Of a stretch of 64,000 bases of DNA, positions 1 through 10,234 are shown piece by piece. Position 1 is the first letter of the stretch; every line of letters begins with the position of its first letter. The stretch is taken from positions 2,604,001 through 2,668,000 of the forward strand of contig NZ_CP158687.1 of the NCBI RefSeq assembly GCF_040580765.1, written 5' to 3'. Position numbers and translations under genes: made by a program. This stretch comes from Lentibacter algarum. Its GTDB lineage: Bacteria; Pseudomonadota; Alphaproteobacteria; Rhodobacterales; Rhodobacteraceae. Under the pieces are notes generated by a model, which was not told where the DNA came from, ran no database searches, and was given only the letters and a program-made list of their open reading frames with translations.

Positions 1-671
1 TCAAAGGCCGGCCCCACGCTCCCAAAGGCGCACAGTGGGAAGCCGCCCTCAACTGGTGGAAAACGCTCTACACAGACGAAGACGCCGTGTTTGACAAAGT
101 CGTGACGCTTAAGGGCGAAGACATCCAACCCGTTGTCACTTGGGGCACATCGCCCGAAGACGTTCTTCCAATTACAGGCGTTGTTCCTCACCCCGAGAGC
201 TTCAAGGGCGGCAAAGTCGACGCGGCCAAGCGCGCGCTTGAGTATATGGGTCTTACTGCGGGCCAGAAGCTCACAGACATTCAGATCGACACAGTCTTCA
301 TCGGCTCTTGCACAAACGGGCGCATCGAAGATTTGCGCGCTGCAGCCGCAATCCTGAAAGGCAAGAAAATCAAGGACGGCATGCGCGCCATGATCGTTCC
401 AGGCTCGGGCCTTGTCCGTGCCCAAGCAGAAGAAGAAGGCTTGGCTGATATCTTCAAAGAGGCGGGCTTTGAATGGCGCCTCGCGGGCTGCTCCATGTGC
501 CTCGCGATGAACCCAGACCAGCTCTCAGAAGGTGAGCGCTGCGCGGCCACCTCAAACCGCAACTTCGAAGGCCGCCAAGGCTACAAGGGCCGCACACACC
601 TTGTGTCGCCTGCCATGGCCGCCGCCGCTGCCATCACAGGCCACCTCACAGACATTCGGGATATGATCTAA
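1..671 (+). CDS. leuC: 3-isopropylmalate dehydratase large subunit (3' part)
   Basis: C-terminal part of LeuC, the 4Fe-4S aconitase-type enzyme that isomerises 2- to 3-isopropylmalate in leucine synthesis. The reading frame is open from the left edge, so the start lies outside the window. The three cluster-binding cysteines are visible: one in GSCTNGR (about base 301) and two in GCSMCLAMN (about base 485). The C-terminal half looks intact. Its TAA stop shares one base with the leuD start, so the two subunits are translationally coupled. Confidence 0.97.
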   Translation, partial: KGRPHAPKGAQWEAALNWWKTLYTDEDAVFDKVVTLKGEDIQPVVTWGTSPEDVLPITGVVPHPESFKGGKVDAAKRALEYMGLTAGQKLTDIQIDTVFIGSCTNGRIEDLRAAAAILKGKKIKDGMRAMIVPGSGLVRAQAEEEGLADIFKEAGFEWRLAGCSMCLAMNPDQLSEGERCAATSNRNFEGRQGYKGRTHLVSPAMAAAAAITGHLTDIRDMI

Positions 672-1276
672 TGGACAAGTTCGAAAAACTCTCAGGCATC
701 GCCGCGCCGATGCCCCTCGTGAATATCGACACTGATATGATCATCCCCAAGGTGTTTCTAAAGTCGATTGCCCGCACAGGCTTTGGCAAAAATCTCTTTG
801 ACGAGATGCGCTACAACCGCGATGGCACAGAAGTCGCTGACTTCGTGCTCAACCAGCCCGCCTACCGCGAAGCGCAAATCCTTGTGGCCGGTGACAACTT
901 CGGCTGTGGTTCCTCGCGCGAACACGCGCCTTGGGCCATCGCAGATTTTGGCATCAAGGCCGTCATTTCAACAAGCTTTGCCGACATCTTCTACAACAAC
1001 TGCTTCAAGAACGGCATCCTGCCGATCGTCTTGCCGCAAGAGGCTGTCGATGTCTTGATGAAAGACGCTGAAAAGGGCGCCAACGCTCGCATGGATGTCG
1101 ATCTCGAAGCTCAGACGGTGACGACTTCAGATGGTGACGTTTTCGCCTTTGAAGTAGATGCCTTCAAAAAGCACTGCCTGCTCGAAGGTCTGGATGACAT
1201 TGCCCTGACCATGGAAAAGGCCGCCGCGATCGACACATTCGAAGCTACGGCAAGCCAGTCGCGCCCTTGGGTTTGA
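671..1276 (+). CDS. leuD: 3-isopropylmalate dehydratase small subunit
   Basis: 201 residues, the normal length for bacterial LeuD, which forms the isomerase with LeuC. The swivel-domain motif [12 protein letters not shown] is at residues 74-85 and the N-terminal substrate loop (DTDMIIPK) at about 20-27. The ATG overlaps the leuC stop by one base (TAATG), which fixes the start and argues for fixed-ratio synthesis of the two subunits. Confidence 0.97.
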   Translation: MDKFEKLSGIAAPMPLVNIDTDMIIPKVFLKSIARTGFGKNLFDEMRYNRDGTEVADFVLNQPAYREAQILVAGDNFGCGSSREHAPWAIADFGIKAVISTSFADIFYNNCFKNGILPIVLPQEAVDVLMKDAEKGANARMDVDLEAQTVTTSDGDVFAFEVDAFKKHCLLEGLDDIALTMEKAAAIDTFEATASQSRPWV

Positions 1277-1629
1277 GCCGGCTCTAAAATATCAAGCGCG
1301 GCTGCAAGACAGCTCTCGTGGCCGCGCATTGAACACTTTGATGAAAACTCCCCAAATCTGTCCCTATGGGCAAAACTGCCCGATCGTACAAAATGTAGTA
1401 AAATTGTTTTGAAACGCCACATTTACGATCCACAATTGATGCAATCTCGCACCACTTGCTCCCTTAAAGCGCCCCATTTCCAAGCTCTTATCAACGCATG
1501 ACTTGAGCTGTGAATCGAAAGAAGGCAAAAATTGGGCAAGATTGAGGCATACCGCCATAAAGAGCGGGTTCAAGTTGGAACAAGGACACGGCATCGTATC
1601 GTGACCGACCAAGTTGGAAGGATTGGGCA
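1277..1629. other. Intergenic region, 353 bp, no gene seen
   Basis: Separates leuD from the next gene. No convincing ORF on either strand; the short minus-strand frames here have no recognisable product. AT-rich around 1382-1440, with an imperfect inverted repeat: GATCGTA plus AATGT at 1382-1396 against ACATT plus TACGATC at 1419-1430. A weak sigma-70-like pair (TTGAAA 1409-1414, CACAAT 1431-1436) could serve the downstream gene. No clear terminator after leuD. Confidence 0.5.
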
Positions 1630-2475
1630 GTGTTTACTCGTGTAACTGGCGCAGCTTTGCGCGCTATATTAATGGCTTTTCTGGTGGCTATGCCATCACT
1701 CTTGCTTCCAAATGTCAGCACTGACACCAGCCAGATCACGGTCTTGGTGGCGCTTCTGGCCTTCTTGATGGTCTTCATCGAGTATTACAGCCAATATCCC
1801 TCAATCATCGAATTCCGCTACGCCTCGCCCTTCAACAGGCTGCGCTTTTTGGCATTGTTCGTGATTGTGACACTGCTCTCCGTCATTCTCGCCAGCCCCA
1901 CAGGCTCCAATCCGATGGCCAATACGCTGACGCAGCTTGGCACGGCTTGGGGAACAGCTCTTGATTTCCCCTTCTCGCCTGTGCGGCTTGTCGTCCTGAT
2001 GATGCCAGAATACGCCTCTGCCGAGCTGATCAGCTCTGTTCGCACCTCAGCAGGTATCGCCTATATGGTGTCGCTGGTCGCCCTTTTCATATTCGTCACA
2101 ATGGTCCGCCTCCTCGGCTGGCCGACACGCAACCGCGCCTTTAACGTCTGGATCAACCTGCCCCTGTTTGACCCGACAGCAGGCGGCGATGTGGTCCACC
2201 GCCTCAAACGCGACGCAGGTCTTAACATTGTGTTAGGAATTTTACTACCATTCTTGATCCCAGCCATTGTGAAAGCTGCATCAAGCTTCATTGATCCGAT
2301 CTCGATGCAGAATCCGCAAACCTTGATCTGGACGATGACAGCATGGGCCTTTCTTCCTGCCAGCATGATCATGCGTGGTATCGCCATGGGCCGGATCGCC
2401 GAGCTGATCGAGGAAAAGCGCAATCGCGCCTACTCAGAAGCCGAAAAAAGCGGATTGCAAACCGCCTCTGCCTGA
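1630..2475 (+). CDS. Conserved multi-pass membrane protein of unknown function
   Basis: 281 residues starting at GTG, with a GGAAGGA ribosome site 7 bases upstream. I count about five or six hydrophobic segments (roughly residues 8-26, 35-52, 70-88, 115-130, 143-160, 200-220, with a further one near 235-250) and a charged C-terminal tail. No catalytic motif recognised. It sits between leuD and leuB with the EEP-fold gene that follows. I believe this pair is common inside roseobacter leu clusters, but that is recall, not checked. Function unknown. Confidence 0.8.
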   Translation: MFTRVTGAALRAILMAFLVAMPSLLLPNVSTDTSQITVLVALLAFLMVFIEYYSQYPSIIEFRYASPFNRLRFLALFVIVTLLSVILASPTGSNPMANTLTQLGTAWGTALDFPFSPVRLVVLMMPEYASAELISSVRTSAGIAYMVSLVALFIFVTMVRLLGWPTRNRAFNVWINLPLFDPTAGGDVVHRLKRDAGLNIVLGILLPFLIPAIVKAASSFIDPISMQNPQTLIWTMTAWAFLPASMIMRGIAMGRIAELIEEKRNRAYSEAEKSGLQTASA

Positions 2476-3566
2476 TCGTTTTCACACTCCTGCTCCTCGT
2501 TCCGTTAGCCTCCCCGCTTTCGGCAAAAGACCTGCGCATCGCCTTTTTTAGCGCGGGCCTCTCACGCAAAGGCCCAGGCCTCCTCTTACGCGACATCTCG
2601 CGCAAAGAGGCGCAGGCCCTTGCCGCCCGAGACGTGATCACACGCACAGATCCTGATATCCTCGTTCTCTCAGATTTTGACTATGATGCAGAGCTTTCCG
2701 CCCTGCGTGCCTTCGCTGATCTGCTCGCCGAAACAGCTGCGCCCTATCCCTACGCTTTCGCCCGCCGTCCCAATACGGGCTGGGCCACGGGCCTTGATAT
2801 GGATGGGGATGGCCGGCTCGGTGGCCCCCGCGATTCACAAGGCTTTGGTTATTTTGCGGGCCAAGGCGGCCTCGCCGTCCTTTCTCGCTTCCCGATTGAT
2901 GAGCCGCACCTTCAGGATTTCTCCGCCCTCCTCTGGCGCGATTTTCCCGAGGCGCTGCTGCCCACACACGCCAGCGGCGCCCCTTTCCCCTCCGATGCTG
3001 CTCTTGCCGCCCAACGCCTTTCAACAACAGCGCACTGGTCCCTGCCCGTCACCCTATCGAGCGGCCCGCTCACCTTGCTGATCAGCCAAGCCACACCACC
3101 CGTCTTTGACGGCGCAGAAGACCGGAACGGCAAGCGCAACCACGACGAAAATGCCCTCTGGCTACATCATATCGAAGGCCGCCTCGGCACGCCGCCCAGC
3201 GGCCCCTTCGTCCTCGCCTTCGGAGCCAATCTAGACCCCGCAGATGGCGCAGGGCGGCGCGAAGTGATGCAAGCCCTGCTCACTCACCCCCAGCTGCAAG
3301 ACCCGCGCCCCAAAAGCCAAGGCGCGGCCTCCGCCGCCACTCCGGCTCATCTCGGCGATCCCGCGCTTGATACGGCAGATTGGGCAGAGCCCACCGCCGA
3401 CACATTCGGCCCTGGTAACATGCGCGTCGATTTCCTGCTGCCCTCCGCTGATGTCACAGTCAGCGATGCAGGCGTCTTCTGGCCAGCGCCCACATCCGCG
3501 GACCACGCGCTCGCCCTTGCTGCCAGCCGTCATCGCCTCGTCTGGATTGATATCAAACTGCCGTAG
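2343..3566 (+). CDS. Exported endonuclease/exonuclease/phosphatase-fold protein
   Basis: The C-terminal part fits the EEP superfamily as used for predicted extracellular nucleases: DPDILVLSDFD after the signal segment, an FVLAFGANLDP segment in the middle and a C-terminal MRVDFLLPS...DHALALA...HRLVWIDI with the catalytic Asp-His region. A hydrophobic export signal (LCLIVFTLLLLVPLASPLSA) begins only at about residue 42. The ATG at 2343 would overlap the upstream gene by 133 bases and put a hydrophilic stretch before the signal. No ATG, GTG or TTG lies closer; an ATT at about 2454 is the nearest candidate. The gene is well supported, the start is not. Confidence 0.75.
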   Translation: MGLSSCQHDHAWYRHGPDRRADRGKAQSRLLRSRKKRIANRLCLIVFTLLLLVPLASPLSAKDLRIAFFSAGLSRKGPGLLLRDISRKEAQALAARDVITRTDPDILVLSDFDYDAELSALRAFADLLAETAAPYPYAFARRPNTGWATGLDMDGDGRLGGPRDSQGFGYFAGQGGLAVLSRFPIDEPHLQDFSALLWRDFPEALLPTHASGAPFPSDAALAAQRLSTTAHWSLPVTLSSGPLTLLISQATPPVFDGAEDRNGKRNHDENALWLHHIEGRLGTPPSGPFVLAFGANLDPADGAGRREVMQALLTHPQLQDPRPKSQGAASAATPAHLGDPALDTADWAEPTADTFGPGNMRVDFLLPSADVTVSDAGVFWPAPTSADHALALAASRHRLVWIDIKLP

Positions 3567-3732
3567 AACGTCGCGCAGAGGCGTGCCTTCAAACTCTCGC
3601 AAAAGCGCCTGCAGCTTGGCCCCAGAAAGCGTATGGGACGCACTCGAAGCTGGGCTTGCACCTTATGTTTCTTGACCCTCCCCTCGCCAGCCGCTAGCTC
3701 AGAGCCAAGCTTTTCAAACGAGGAACCACATT

Positions 3733-4839
3733 ATGAGCAACCCTTCGCTTCTTATTCTTCCCGGTGACGGCATCGGCCCCGAAGTTATGGCCGAAGTCCG
3801 CAAGATCATCGACTGGTATGGCGCAAACCGCGGCCTCGCCTTTGACGTCAGCGAAGACCTCGTCGGCGGCGCAGCCTATGACGCGCACGGAACGCCCCTG
3901 CATGACGACACAATGGCCAAAGCCCAAGAGGTTGACGCCGTTCTCCTCGGCGCCGTTGGTGGACCCAAGTATGATGTGCTCGACTTCTCCGTAAAGCCAG
4001 AGCGCGGCCTTCTGCGCCTGCGCAAAGAAATGGACCTCTTCTCAAACCTGCGCCCCGCGCAGTGCTTTGACGCGCTGGCCGATTTCTCCTCGCTCAAGAA
4101 AGACGTGGTCGCGGGTCTTGATATCATGATCGTGCGCGAGCTGACGTCAGGCGTTTACTTTGGCGAACCACGCGGCATTTTTGAAGAAGGCAATGAGCGC
4201 GTCGGTATCAACACGCAGCGCTACACCGAAAGCGAAATCGCCCGCGTGGCGCGCTCCGCCTTTGAACTCGCGCGCAAGCGTGGCAACAAAGTTTGCTCAA
4301 TGGAAAAAGCCAACGTCATGGAATCAGGCATTCTCTGGCGCGATGTTGTGACAGAAGTTCACCAAGCCGAATACGCCGACGTCGAGCTTTCTCACATGTA
4401 TGCCGACGCAGGCGCGATGCAGCTCTGCCGCTGGCCCAAGCAGTTTGACGTGATCGTGACAGACAACCTCTTCGGGGATCTCTTGTCTGACATGGCCGCA
4501 ATGCTCACAGGTAGCTTGGGCATGCTGCCCTCAGCCTCGCTTGGCGTGCCAATGGCCAATGGCCGCCCCAAGGCGCTCTATGAGCCAGTACACGGCTCCG
4601 CCCCCGATATTGCGGGCCAAGGCAAAGCCAACCCGATCGCCTGTGTGCTCAGCTTCGCTATGGCTCTGCGCTACAGCTTTGATCAGGGCGCTGAAGCCGA
4701 CCGCTTGGAAAAAGCCGTCGAAAAAGTTCTCGCCGATGGCCTGCGCACAGCAGATCTTCTCGGAGAAGAAGGTGTCAGCGCGATCAGCACCTCCGAGATG
4801 GGTGATGCCATCGTTGCGGCTCTCACAGCCAGCCTCTAA
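3733..4839 (+). CDS. leuB: 3-isopropylmalate dehydrogenase
   Basis: 368 residues, full length for LeuB, the NAD-dependent decarboxylating dehydrogenase of leucine synthesis. Visible family marks: GDGIGPEV near residues 11-18, the substrate-binding [13 protein letters not shown] near 95-107, the Mg-binding [15 protein letters not shown] near 235-250, and [18 protein letters not shown] near 277-295. GAGGAACC lies upstream of the ATG. Followed by a strong terminator at 4856-4885. Confidence 0.98.
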   Translation: MSNPSLLILPGDGIGPEVMAEVRKIIDWYGANRGLAFDVSEDLVGGAAYDAHGTPLHDDTMAKAQEVDAVLLGAVGGPKYDVLDFSVKPERGLLRLRKEMDLFSNLRPAQCFDALADFSSLKKDVVAGLDIMIVRELTSGVYFGEPRGIFEEGNERVGINTQRYTESEIARVARSAFELARKRGNKVCSMEKANVMESGILWRDVVTEVHQAEYADVELSHMYADAGAMQLCRWPKQFDVIVTDNLFGDLLSDMAAMLTGSLGMLPSASLGVPMANGRPKALYEPVHGSAPDIAGQGKANPIACVLSFAMALRYSFDQGAEADRLEKAVEKVLADGLRTADLLGEEGVSAISTSEMGDAIVAALTASL

Positions 4840-4855
4840 GGCACCTACATGTCAC

Positions 4856-4885
4856 AAACGGCTCCGCCTCTCGCGGGGCCGTTTT
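4856..4885 (+). terminator. Rho-independent terminator after leuB
   Basis: Twelve-base arms AAACGGCTCCGC (4856-4867) and GCGGGGCCGTTT (4873-4884) with one G-T wobble, loop CTCTC, then a short T run. It lies between the convergent leuB and pcaQ genes and can serve both. Confidence 0.85.
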
Positions 4886-4889
4886 GCGT

Positions 4890-5807
4890 TCAGGCGCTCA
4901 GCCCCAGCTCTGAAACCGCCTCGCTCAAGCCCGCCCGAAAGAGCTGTGCTGATGGCGAGACATCCTCCTCCGCCCGCGTCATAACCCCCACTGGTCCCGC
5001 GGTAATCCCTGTTTCAATGGGCAGCTGCTCCAAGAGCCCACTTGCGATATCGCCTGCGACAACACTTTGGGAAATGATCCAGACCGCCTCGCTCGCCCGC
5101 GTCAGCCCACGACCATAATCGCCCGAAACACTCTCAATCCGATATGGCAACTCGGCCACCCCTTCAGCAATGAAGAGCCTATCCACCAAAGGCCGAATCG
5201 CCGCGCGCTCTGTCGGATAGATCACAAGCTGGTCGCGCAGCGCCGCAAGCCGCCGCTCGCCACACAGCGGATGCCCCGTGCGCACAACGAAAGCCACCTG
5301 CTCGCTATAAAGCTGCGTAAAGCTGATCCCTGTCATCGTCGCGGGCGGGCCCATCCGGCCAACAACCAGATCAAGCGCCCCAGCGCGCAACCGCTCCATC
5401 AAAAAACCGTGCGGCCCATCCTCCACCTTCAGGACTGTCTCAGGTTCCTTCTCTCGAAACTTCAAGCTCGCCAGTGGTAAAACCCGCGCTGCAACGCTTG
5501 GCATCGCACCCACAGAAAGAGCCCCCGAGCCCCCTGCCTTAAGCCGCGTCACGCCGTCAAAGCCTTGCCGGAGTGCCGACAGGCTGGCCTCAGCACCTTT
5601 CAGAAAAACGGCCCCCTCAGCACTCAGCTCTACGCCACCACGCCCACGGCTCATAAGGCTTGCACCAAGAATATCCTCAAGCTCTTTGAGAATTTTGGAG
5701 ATCGCAGGCTGTGTCAGCCCAAGCGCCTCGCCCGCCCCCTTGAGACTTTTGTGGCGGGCTATCTCGGCAAAGGCCTCAATATGGCGAAGCTTGATACGGC
5801 GGTCCAT
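4890..5807 (-). CDS. pcaQ: LysR-type regulator of protocatechuate genes
   Basis: 305 residues, normal for LysR regulators. N-terminal winged helix-turn-helix at about 5-64 (RHIEAFAEIARHKSLKGAG, LTQPAISKILKELE) followed by an effector-binding domain. The N-terminal sequence and divergent position next to pobA-pcaCHG match PcaQ, the activator that senses beta-carboxymuconate-type intermediates in alphaproteobacteria. The shared 94-bp promoter region contains two palindromes. A PobR-type regulator is the alternative, but PobR proteins are usually of another family. Confidence 0.88.
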   Translation of the reverse strand: MDRRIKLRHIEAFAEIARHKSLKGAGEALGLTQPAISKILKELEDILGASLMSRGRGGVELSAEGAVFLKGAEASLSALRQGFDGVTRLKAGGSGALSVGAMPSVAARVLPLASLKFREKEPETVLKVEDGPHGFLMERLRAGALDLVVGRMGPPATMTGISFTQLYSEQVAFVVRTGHPLCGERRLAALRDQLVIYPTERAAIRPLVDRLFIAEGVAELPYRIESVSGDYGRGLTRASEAVWIISQSVVAGDIASGLLEQLPIETGITAGPVGVMTRAEEDVSPSAQLFRAGLSEAVSELGLSA

Positions 5808-5855
5808 TACTTTCCTTTTTGGGCAACTATATCGCCATCTAATTCATTTTACATA

Positions 5856-5886
5856 TCAAATTTGACCATTAAAGTTCACGAACTTT
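5856..5886. promoter_or_regulatory. Palindromic operators between pcaQ and pobA
   Basis: TCAAATTTGA (5856-5865) is a perfect 10-bp palindrome. AAAGTTCACGAACTTT (5871-5886) has two perfect 7-base arms with a 2-base spacer and ends 15 bases before the pobA ATG. Both lie in the AT-rich divergent promoter. The second could be an operator for pobA or the autoregulation site of pcaQ (64-79 bases upstream of its start). It does not match the ATAACC-N4-GGTTAA type PcaQ site I know from Sinorhizobium. Confidence 0.5.
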
Positions 5887-5901
5887 CTAGAAAGGCAGAC
5901 C

Positions 5902-7071
5902 ATGCGTACCCAAGTCGTCATCATCGGCGGTGGCCCCTCTGGCCTCCTCCTCGGACAGCTCCTCCACACCCAAGGCATCGACGCCGTGGTGCTGGAGCGC
6001 AAAACGCGTGACTATGTCCTGAGCCGCATCCGTGCAGGCATCCTTGAGACAGGCACAATTAGCCTGATGCACCAAGCAGGCGTTGGCGCACGGCTTGAGG
6101 CGGAGGGCTTTGTGCATGACGGCACGATCATCTCCTATGGGGACGAAGAGTTCACCATCAATTTCAAAGAACACACCGATACATCTGTCGTCGTTTACGG
6201 CCAAACAGAAGTCACCCGTGATCTGTATGACGCGCGCGAAGCCGCTGGCTTGCGGACACTCTTCAATGTCGAACAGGTCGAAATCCACGGCGCCGACACA
6301 GACAAAGCCTACGTCACTTATAATGTCTGCGGAGAGACCCATCGCATTGATTGCGACTTTATCGCTGGCTGCGATGGCTTTCACGGTGTCTCACGCCAAA
6401 CCATACCGCTGTCCGTGCGCCGTGAATACGAGAAGGTTTACCCCTTCGGCTGGCTTGGCATCCTCTCAGAGACACCCCCCGTCAACGACGAACTGATTTA
6501 TGCCGCCTCCGAGCGCGGTTTTGCCCTCTGCTCCATGCGCAACGCCAAGCTCAGCCGCTATTATATCCAGTGCTCGCTCTCGGACAAACCCGAAGACTGG
6601 ACAGACGAAGCCTTCTGGCAAGAGCTGAAGCGCCGCATACCAGCCCAGCACGCCGAAAAGCTTGTCACAGGACCAAGCATCGAAAAGTCCATCGCGCCCT
6701 TGCGCAGCTTTGTGACTGAGCCAATGCGCTGGGGCCGCCTCTTTCTCTGTGGTGATGCGGCCCATATCGTCCCACCCACGGGCGCCAAGGGGCTCAACAC
6801 TGCCGCAAGCGATATTCACTATCTCTTTGAGGGCCTCAAACAACACTACCTTGAGAACAATAGCGCAGGACTGGAGACCTACAGCGAGAAGGCCCTCGCC
6901 CGCGTCTGGAAGGCCGAGCGATTCTCGTGGTGGATGACAAATCTTCTGCACCGCTTCCCCGATCAGACCGAGTTTGATCTCAAAATGCAAAAGGCCGACA
7001 TCGACTTTTTGCGCAGCAACAAATCCGCGCAAAGCGTCATGGCCCAAAATTACATAGGCCTGCCCTACTAG
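5902..7071 (+). CDS. pobA: 4-hydroxybenzoate 3-monooxygenase
   Basis: 389 residues, the usual length of PobA, a FAD enzyme that uses NADPH to convert 4-hydroxybenzoate to protocatechuate. FAD dinucleotide fold GGGPSG at residues 9-14, the GCDGFHG motif at 156-162, the FAD-ribityl motif GDAAHIVPPTGAKGLN at 284-299, substrate-contacting Tyr200 and Arg219 region, and a C-terminal NYIGLPY holding the conserved active-site tyrosine. Starts with AAAGG upstream. First gene of the pobA-pcaCHG-BKACE operon. Confidence 0.97.
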   Translation: MRTQVVIIGGGPSGLLLGQLLHTQGIDAVVLERKTRDYVLSRIRAGILETGTISLMHQAGVGARLEAEGFVHDGTIISYGDEEFTINFKEHTDTSVVVYGQTEVTRDLYDAREAAGLRTLFNVEQVEIHGADTDKAYVTYNVCGETHRIDCDFIAGCDGFHGVSRQTIPLSVRREYEKVYPFGWLGILSETPPVNDELIYAASERGFALCSMRNAKLSRYYIQCSLSDKPEDWTDEAFWQELKRRIPAQHAEKLVTGPSIEKSIAPLRSFVTEPMRWGRLFLCGDAAHIVPPTGAKGLNTAASDIHYLFEGLKQHYLENNSAGLETYSEKALARVWKAERFSWWMTNLLHRFPDQTEFDLKMQKADIDFLRSNKSAQSVMAQNYIGLPY

Positions 7072-7081
7072 GAGTCTGATT

Positions 7082-8184
<1,103 letters not shown>

Positions 8185-8185
8185 T

Positions 8186-8788
8186 ATGAGCAACGGGCCA
8201 AAATACCTTAAAGAAACCCCCTCCCAAACCGCTGGGCCCTATGTTCACATCGGCCTCGCACCGGGGGCGGCTGGCTTTGATATCTACCGCGAAGAGCTTG
8301 GCCACGACATCACTGGCCCCAATGCAGCGGGTGAACGCATCCGCGTCGAAGGCCTCGTGATCGACGGGACAGGTGCGCCTGTGAAAGACGTGCTGCTTGA
8401 AGCATGGCAGGCCAATGCGGCAGGCGTCTATGCACATCCCGAAAGCGCGGGCGAAGTAGAACAAGGCTTTCGCGGCTGGGGCCGTGTCATCACTGATTTT
8501 GCCACAGGCGAATGGGGCTTTGATACGGTGAAGCCAGGAGCAACCCTCGGCCGCAACGGGCAGATGCAAGCGCCCCATATCAACCTCTGGATCGTCGCGC
8601 GCGGCATAAACGTGGGCCTCAACACGCGGCTCTATTTTGAAGACGAAGACAACAGTTCCGATCCCGTCCTGAACTCGATCGAATGGGAACATCGCAGAGC
8701 AACTCTTGTGGCCAAACGCACAGGCAACACCTACCGCTTTGACATCCGCCTCCAAGGCGACGGCGAAACAGTATTCTTCGATATTTAA
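8186..8788 (+). CDS. pcaG: Protocatechuate 3,4-dioxygenase alpha subunit
   Basis: 200 residues, paralogous to PcaH but without the complete set of iron ligands, as expected for the alpha subunit that shapes the active site. Begins MSNGPKYLKETPSQTAGPYVH, the usual N-terminus. The ATG follows the pcaH stop by one base with GGAGGGG upstream; a longer frame exists but runs into pcaH. Confidence 0.97.
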   Translation: MSNGPKYLKETPSQTAGPYVHIGLAPGAAGFDIYREELGHDITGPNAAGERIRVEGLVIDGTGAPVKDVLLEAWQANAAGVYAHPESAGEVEQGFRGWGRVITDFATGEWGFDTVKPGATLGRNGQMQAPHINLWIVARGINVGLNTRLYFEDEDNSSDPVLNSIEWEHRRATLVAKRTGNTYRFDIRLQGDGETVFFDI

Positions 8789-8797
8789 GGCATCTCA

Positions 8798-9628
8798 ATG
8801 ACCAAACCCTGCATTCTCTGCTGCGCCATCACTGGCTCTGTCCCGACCAAAGCGAACAACCCAGCTGTGCCCACAACAATCGCAGAGCAAGTCGAAAGTT
8901 CCCTCGCCGCCATTGAGGCGGGCGCAAGTATCATCCACGCTCACGTACGCAACGAAGACGAAACGCCCAGTTCGGACCCCGAGAAGTTCGCCCGCCTTCA
9001 AGAAGAGCTGCGCAAGCATGCTCCCGAAGCAATCTTGCAGTTCTCCACGGGCGGTCGCTCTGGTGCAGGCCATGAGCGCGGCGGGATGCTGTCTTTGCGC
9101 CCCGATATGGCCTCGCTCTCCGTGGGTTCCAACAACTTCCCAACGCGGGTCTATGAGAACAGCCCTGATCTTGTCGCATGGCTCGCCTCCGAGATGGTCA
9201 AATACGAGATCACGCCAGAGATCGAGGCTTTTGATCTCTCTCACATCCTCCAAGCGATCCGCCTTCACTCCGAAGGCACGCTCTTTGGAAAGCTCTATGT
9301 GCAGTTCGTCATGGGCGTGAAAAACGCCATGCCCGCTGATAAAGAGGTCTTCGATTATTATGTGCAGATGATGAAGTCCCGCGCACCAAACGCCGAATGG
9401 TGCGCCGCTGGCATCGGGCCAAACCAGATCGTTGTCAACGAATGGGCCATCGCTGCAGGCGGGCATACCCGTGCGGGACTTGAGGACAATATGCGCCTTG
9501 ATCGTGACACCCTCGCCCCGTCCAACGCCGCACTGATCGCGCGCGCAGCCGCGCTTTGTGACAAATACGAGCGCCCCGTCGCAACGGCGGCACAGGCCCG
9601 CGAAATGCTAGGTTTACGCCTCGCTTAG
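8798..9628 (+). CDS. Beta-keto acid cleavage enzyme (BKACE, DUF849)
   Basis: 276 residues, full length for the BKACE family, Zn-dependent enzymes that react a beta-keto acid with acetyl-CoA to give acetoacetate and a new acyl-CoA. The zinc motif IIHAHVR (His47, His49) and the early CAITGSVPTK segment are present. Placed nine bases after pcaG, so co-transcribed. From context the substrate may be beta-ketoadipate, giving succinyl-CoA without PcaIJ and PcaF. That is inference; other beta-keto acids are possible. The 3' end overlaps the convergent DUF1045 gene by 15 bases. Confidence 0.88.
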   Translation: MTKPCILCCAITGSVPTKANNPAVPTTIAEQVESSLAAIEAGASIIHAHVRNEDETPSSDPEKFARLQEELRKHAPEAILQFSTGGRSGAGHERGGMLSLRPDMASLSVGSNNFPTRVYENSPDLVAWLASEMVKYEITPEIEAFDLSHILQAIRLHSEGTLFGKLYVQFVMGVKNAMPADKEVFDYYVQMMKSRAPNAEWCAAGIGPNQIVVNEWAIAAGGHTRAGLEDNMRLDRDTLAPSNAALIARAAALCDKYERPVATAAQAREMLGLRLA

Positions 9629-10234
9629 AGGAAACCTCTGGAGAATGTGAAACTGCCCCGCAGCGTCCTCACCACAGAGGCACAGCGAGGCTATAACATG
9701 CGGCGCGCCCAAGTCAGGCAGTGCCGCTTCCAGCTGGTTGACCACAGCTTCGCGCGCCCCTTGCGCAACCGGCCCCGTCAGGGTCAGATGATAGCGGAAG
9801 TCGTCAAAGACATGCGGATAGCCCCAACGCTTGAGGTTCTCTAACTTCCGCTCACTCATATTGGGCCGCAACTTGCGCTCATATTCCGCTGCACTCATAG
9901 GCGCGCGAAAGGCCTCAAGCTCAAGCACACAAGCCCCCGCCAAGCGGTTCAACGCCTCACTGTCTCCCCTCGGCACGAGCGCCAAAAACCCACCGATCCG
10001 CGCCAATTCAAGCGTGATCTCCACAGGCGCAAGCCCCGCCGCCAGCGCCTCCACAGCCCCAGCAAGCCCGCCCTCGCTCTGGCCTTCCGCCAGCGAAAAA
10101 GGCGCCTTCAATGTCGCATGAAAGCCATAGCGCGCAGGCCGTTCCACCAGCGCAGCACCACTCCCTAGCCATGCCGAGCCAAAGGCCCCAAGCGCCCCCT
10201 CAGGGCAGTCATAAATCGCATATCGCTTATACAT
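9614..10234 (-). CDS. DUF1045 protein, 2H-phosphoesterase-like
   Basis: 206 residues of the DUF1045 family, usually labelled putative phosphonate metabolism protein. Two HxT motifs, H39-A-T41 and H149-L-T151, match the paired active-site motifs of 2H phosphoesterases, which act on cyclic phosphates. Here it is not with phn genes: its ATG overlaps the znuB stop (ATGA), so it is the last gene of zur-znuC-znuB. A role tied to zinc limitation is inferred from that coupling only. Confidence 0.8.
   Translation of the reverse strand: MYKRYAIYDCPEGALGAFGSAWLGSGAALVERPARYGFHATLKAPFSLAEGQSEGGLAGAVEALAAGLAPVEITLELARIGGFLALVPRGDSEALNRLAGACVLELEAFRAPMSAAEYERKLRPNMSERKLENLKRWGYPHVFDDFRYHLTLTGPVAQGAREAVVNQLEAALPDLGAPHVIASLCLCGEDAAGQFHILQRFPLSEA

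Noticed and set aside
281..562. Minus-strand frame opposite leuC
   Set aside because: Shadow of leuC; no start site or family match.
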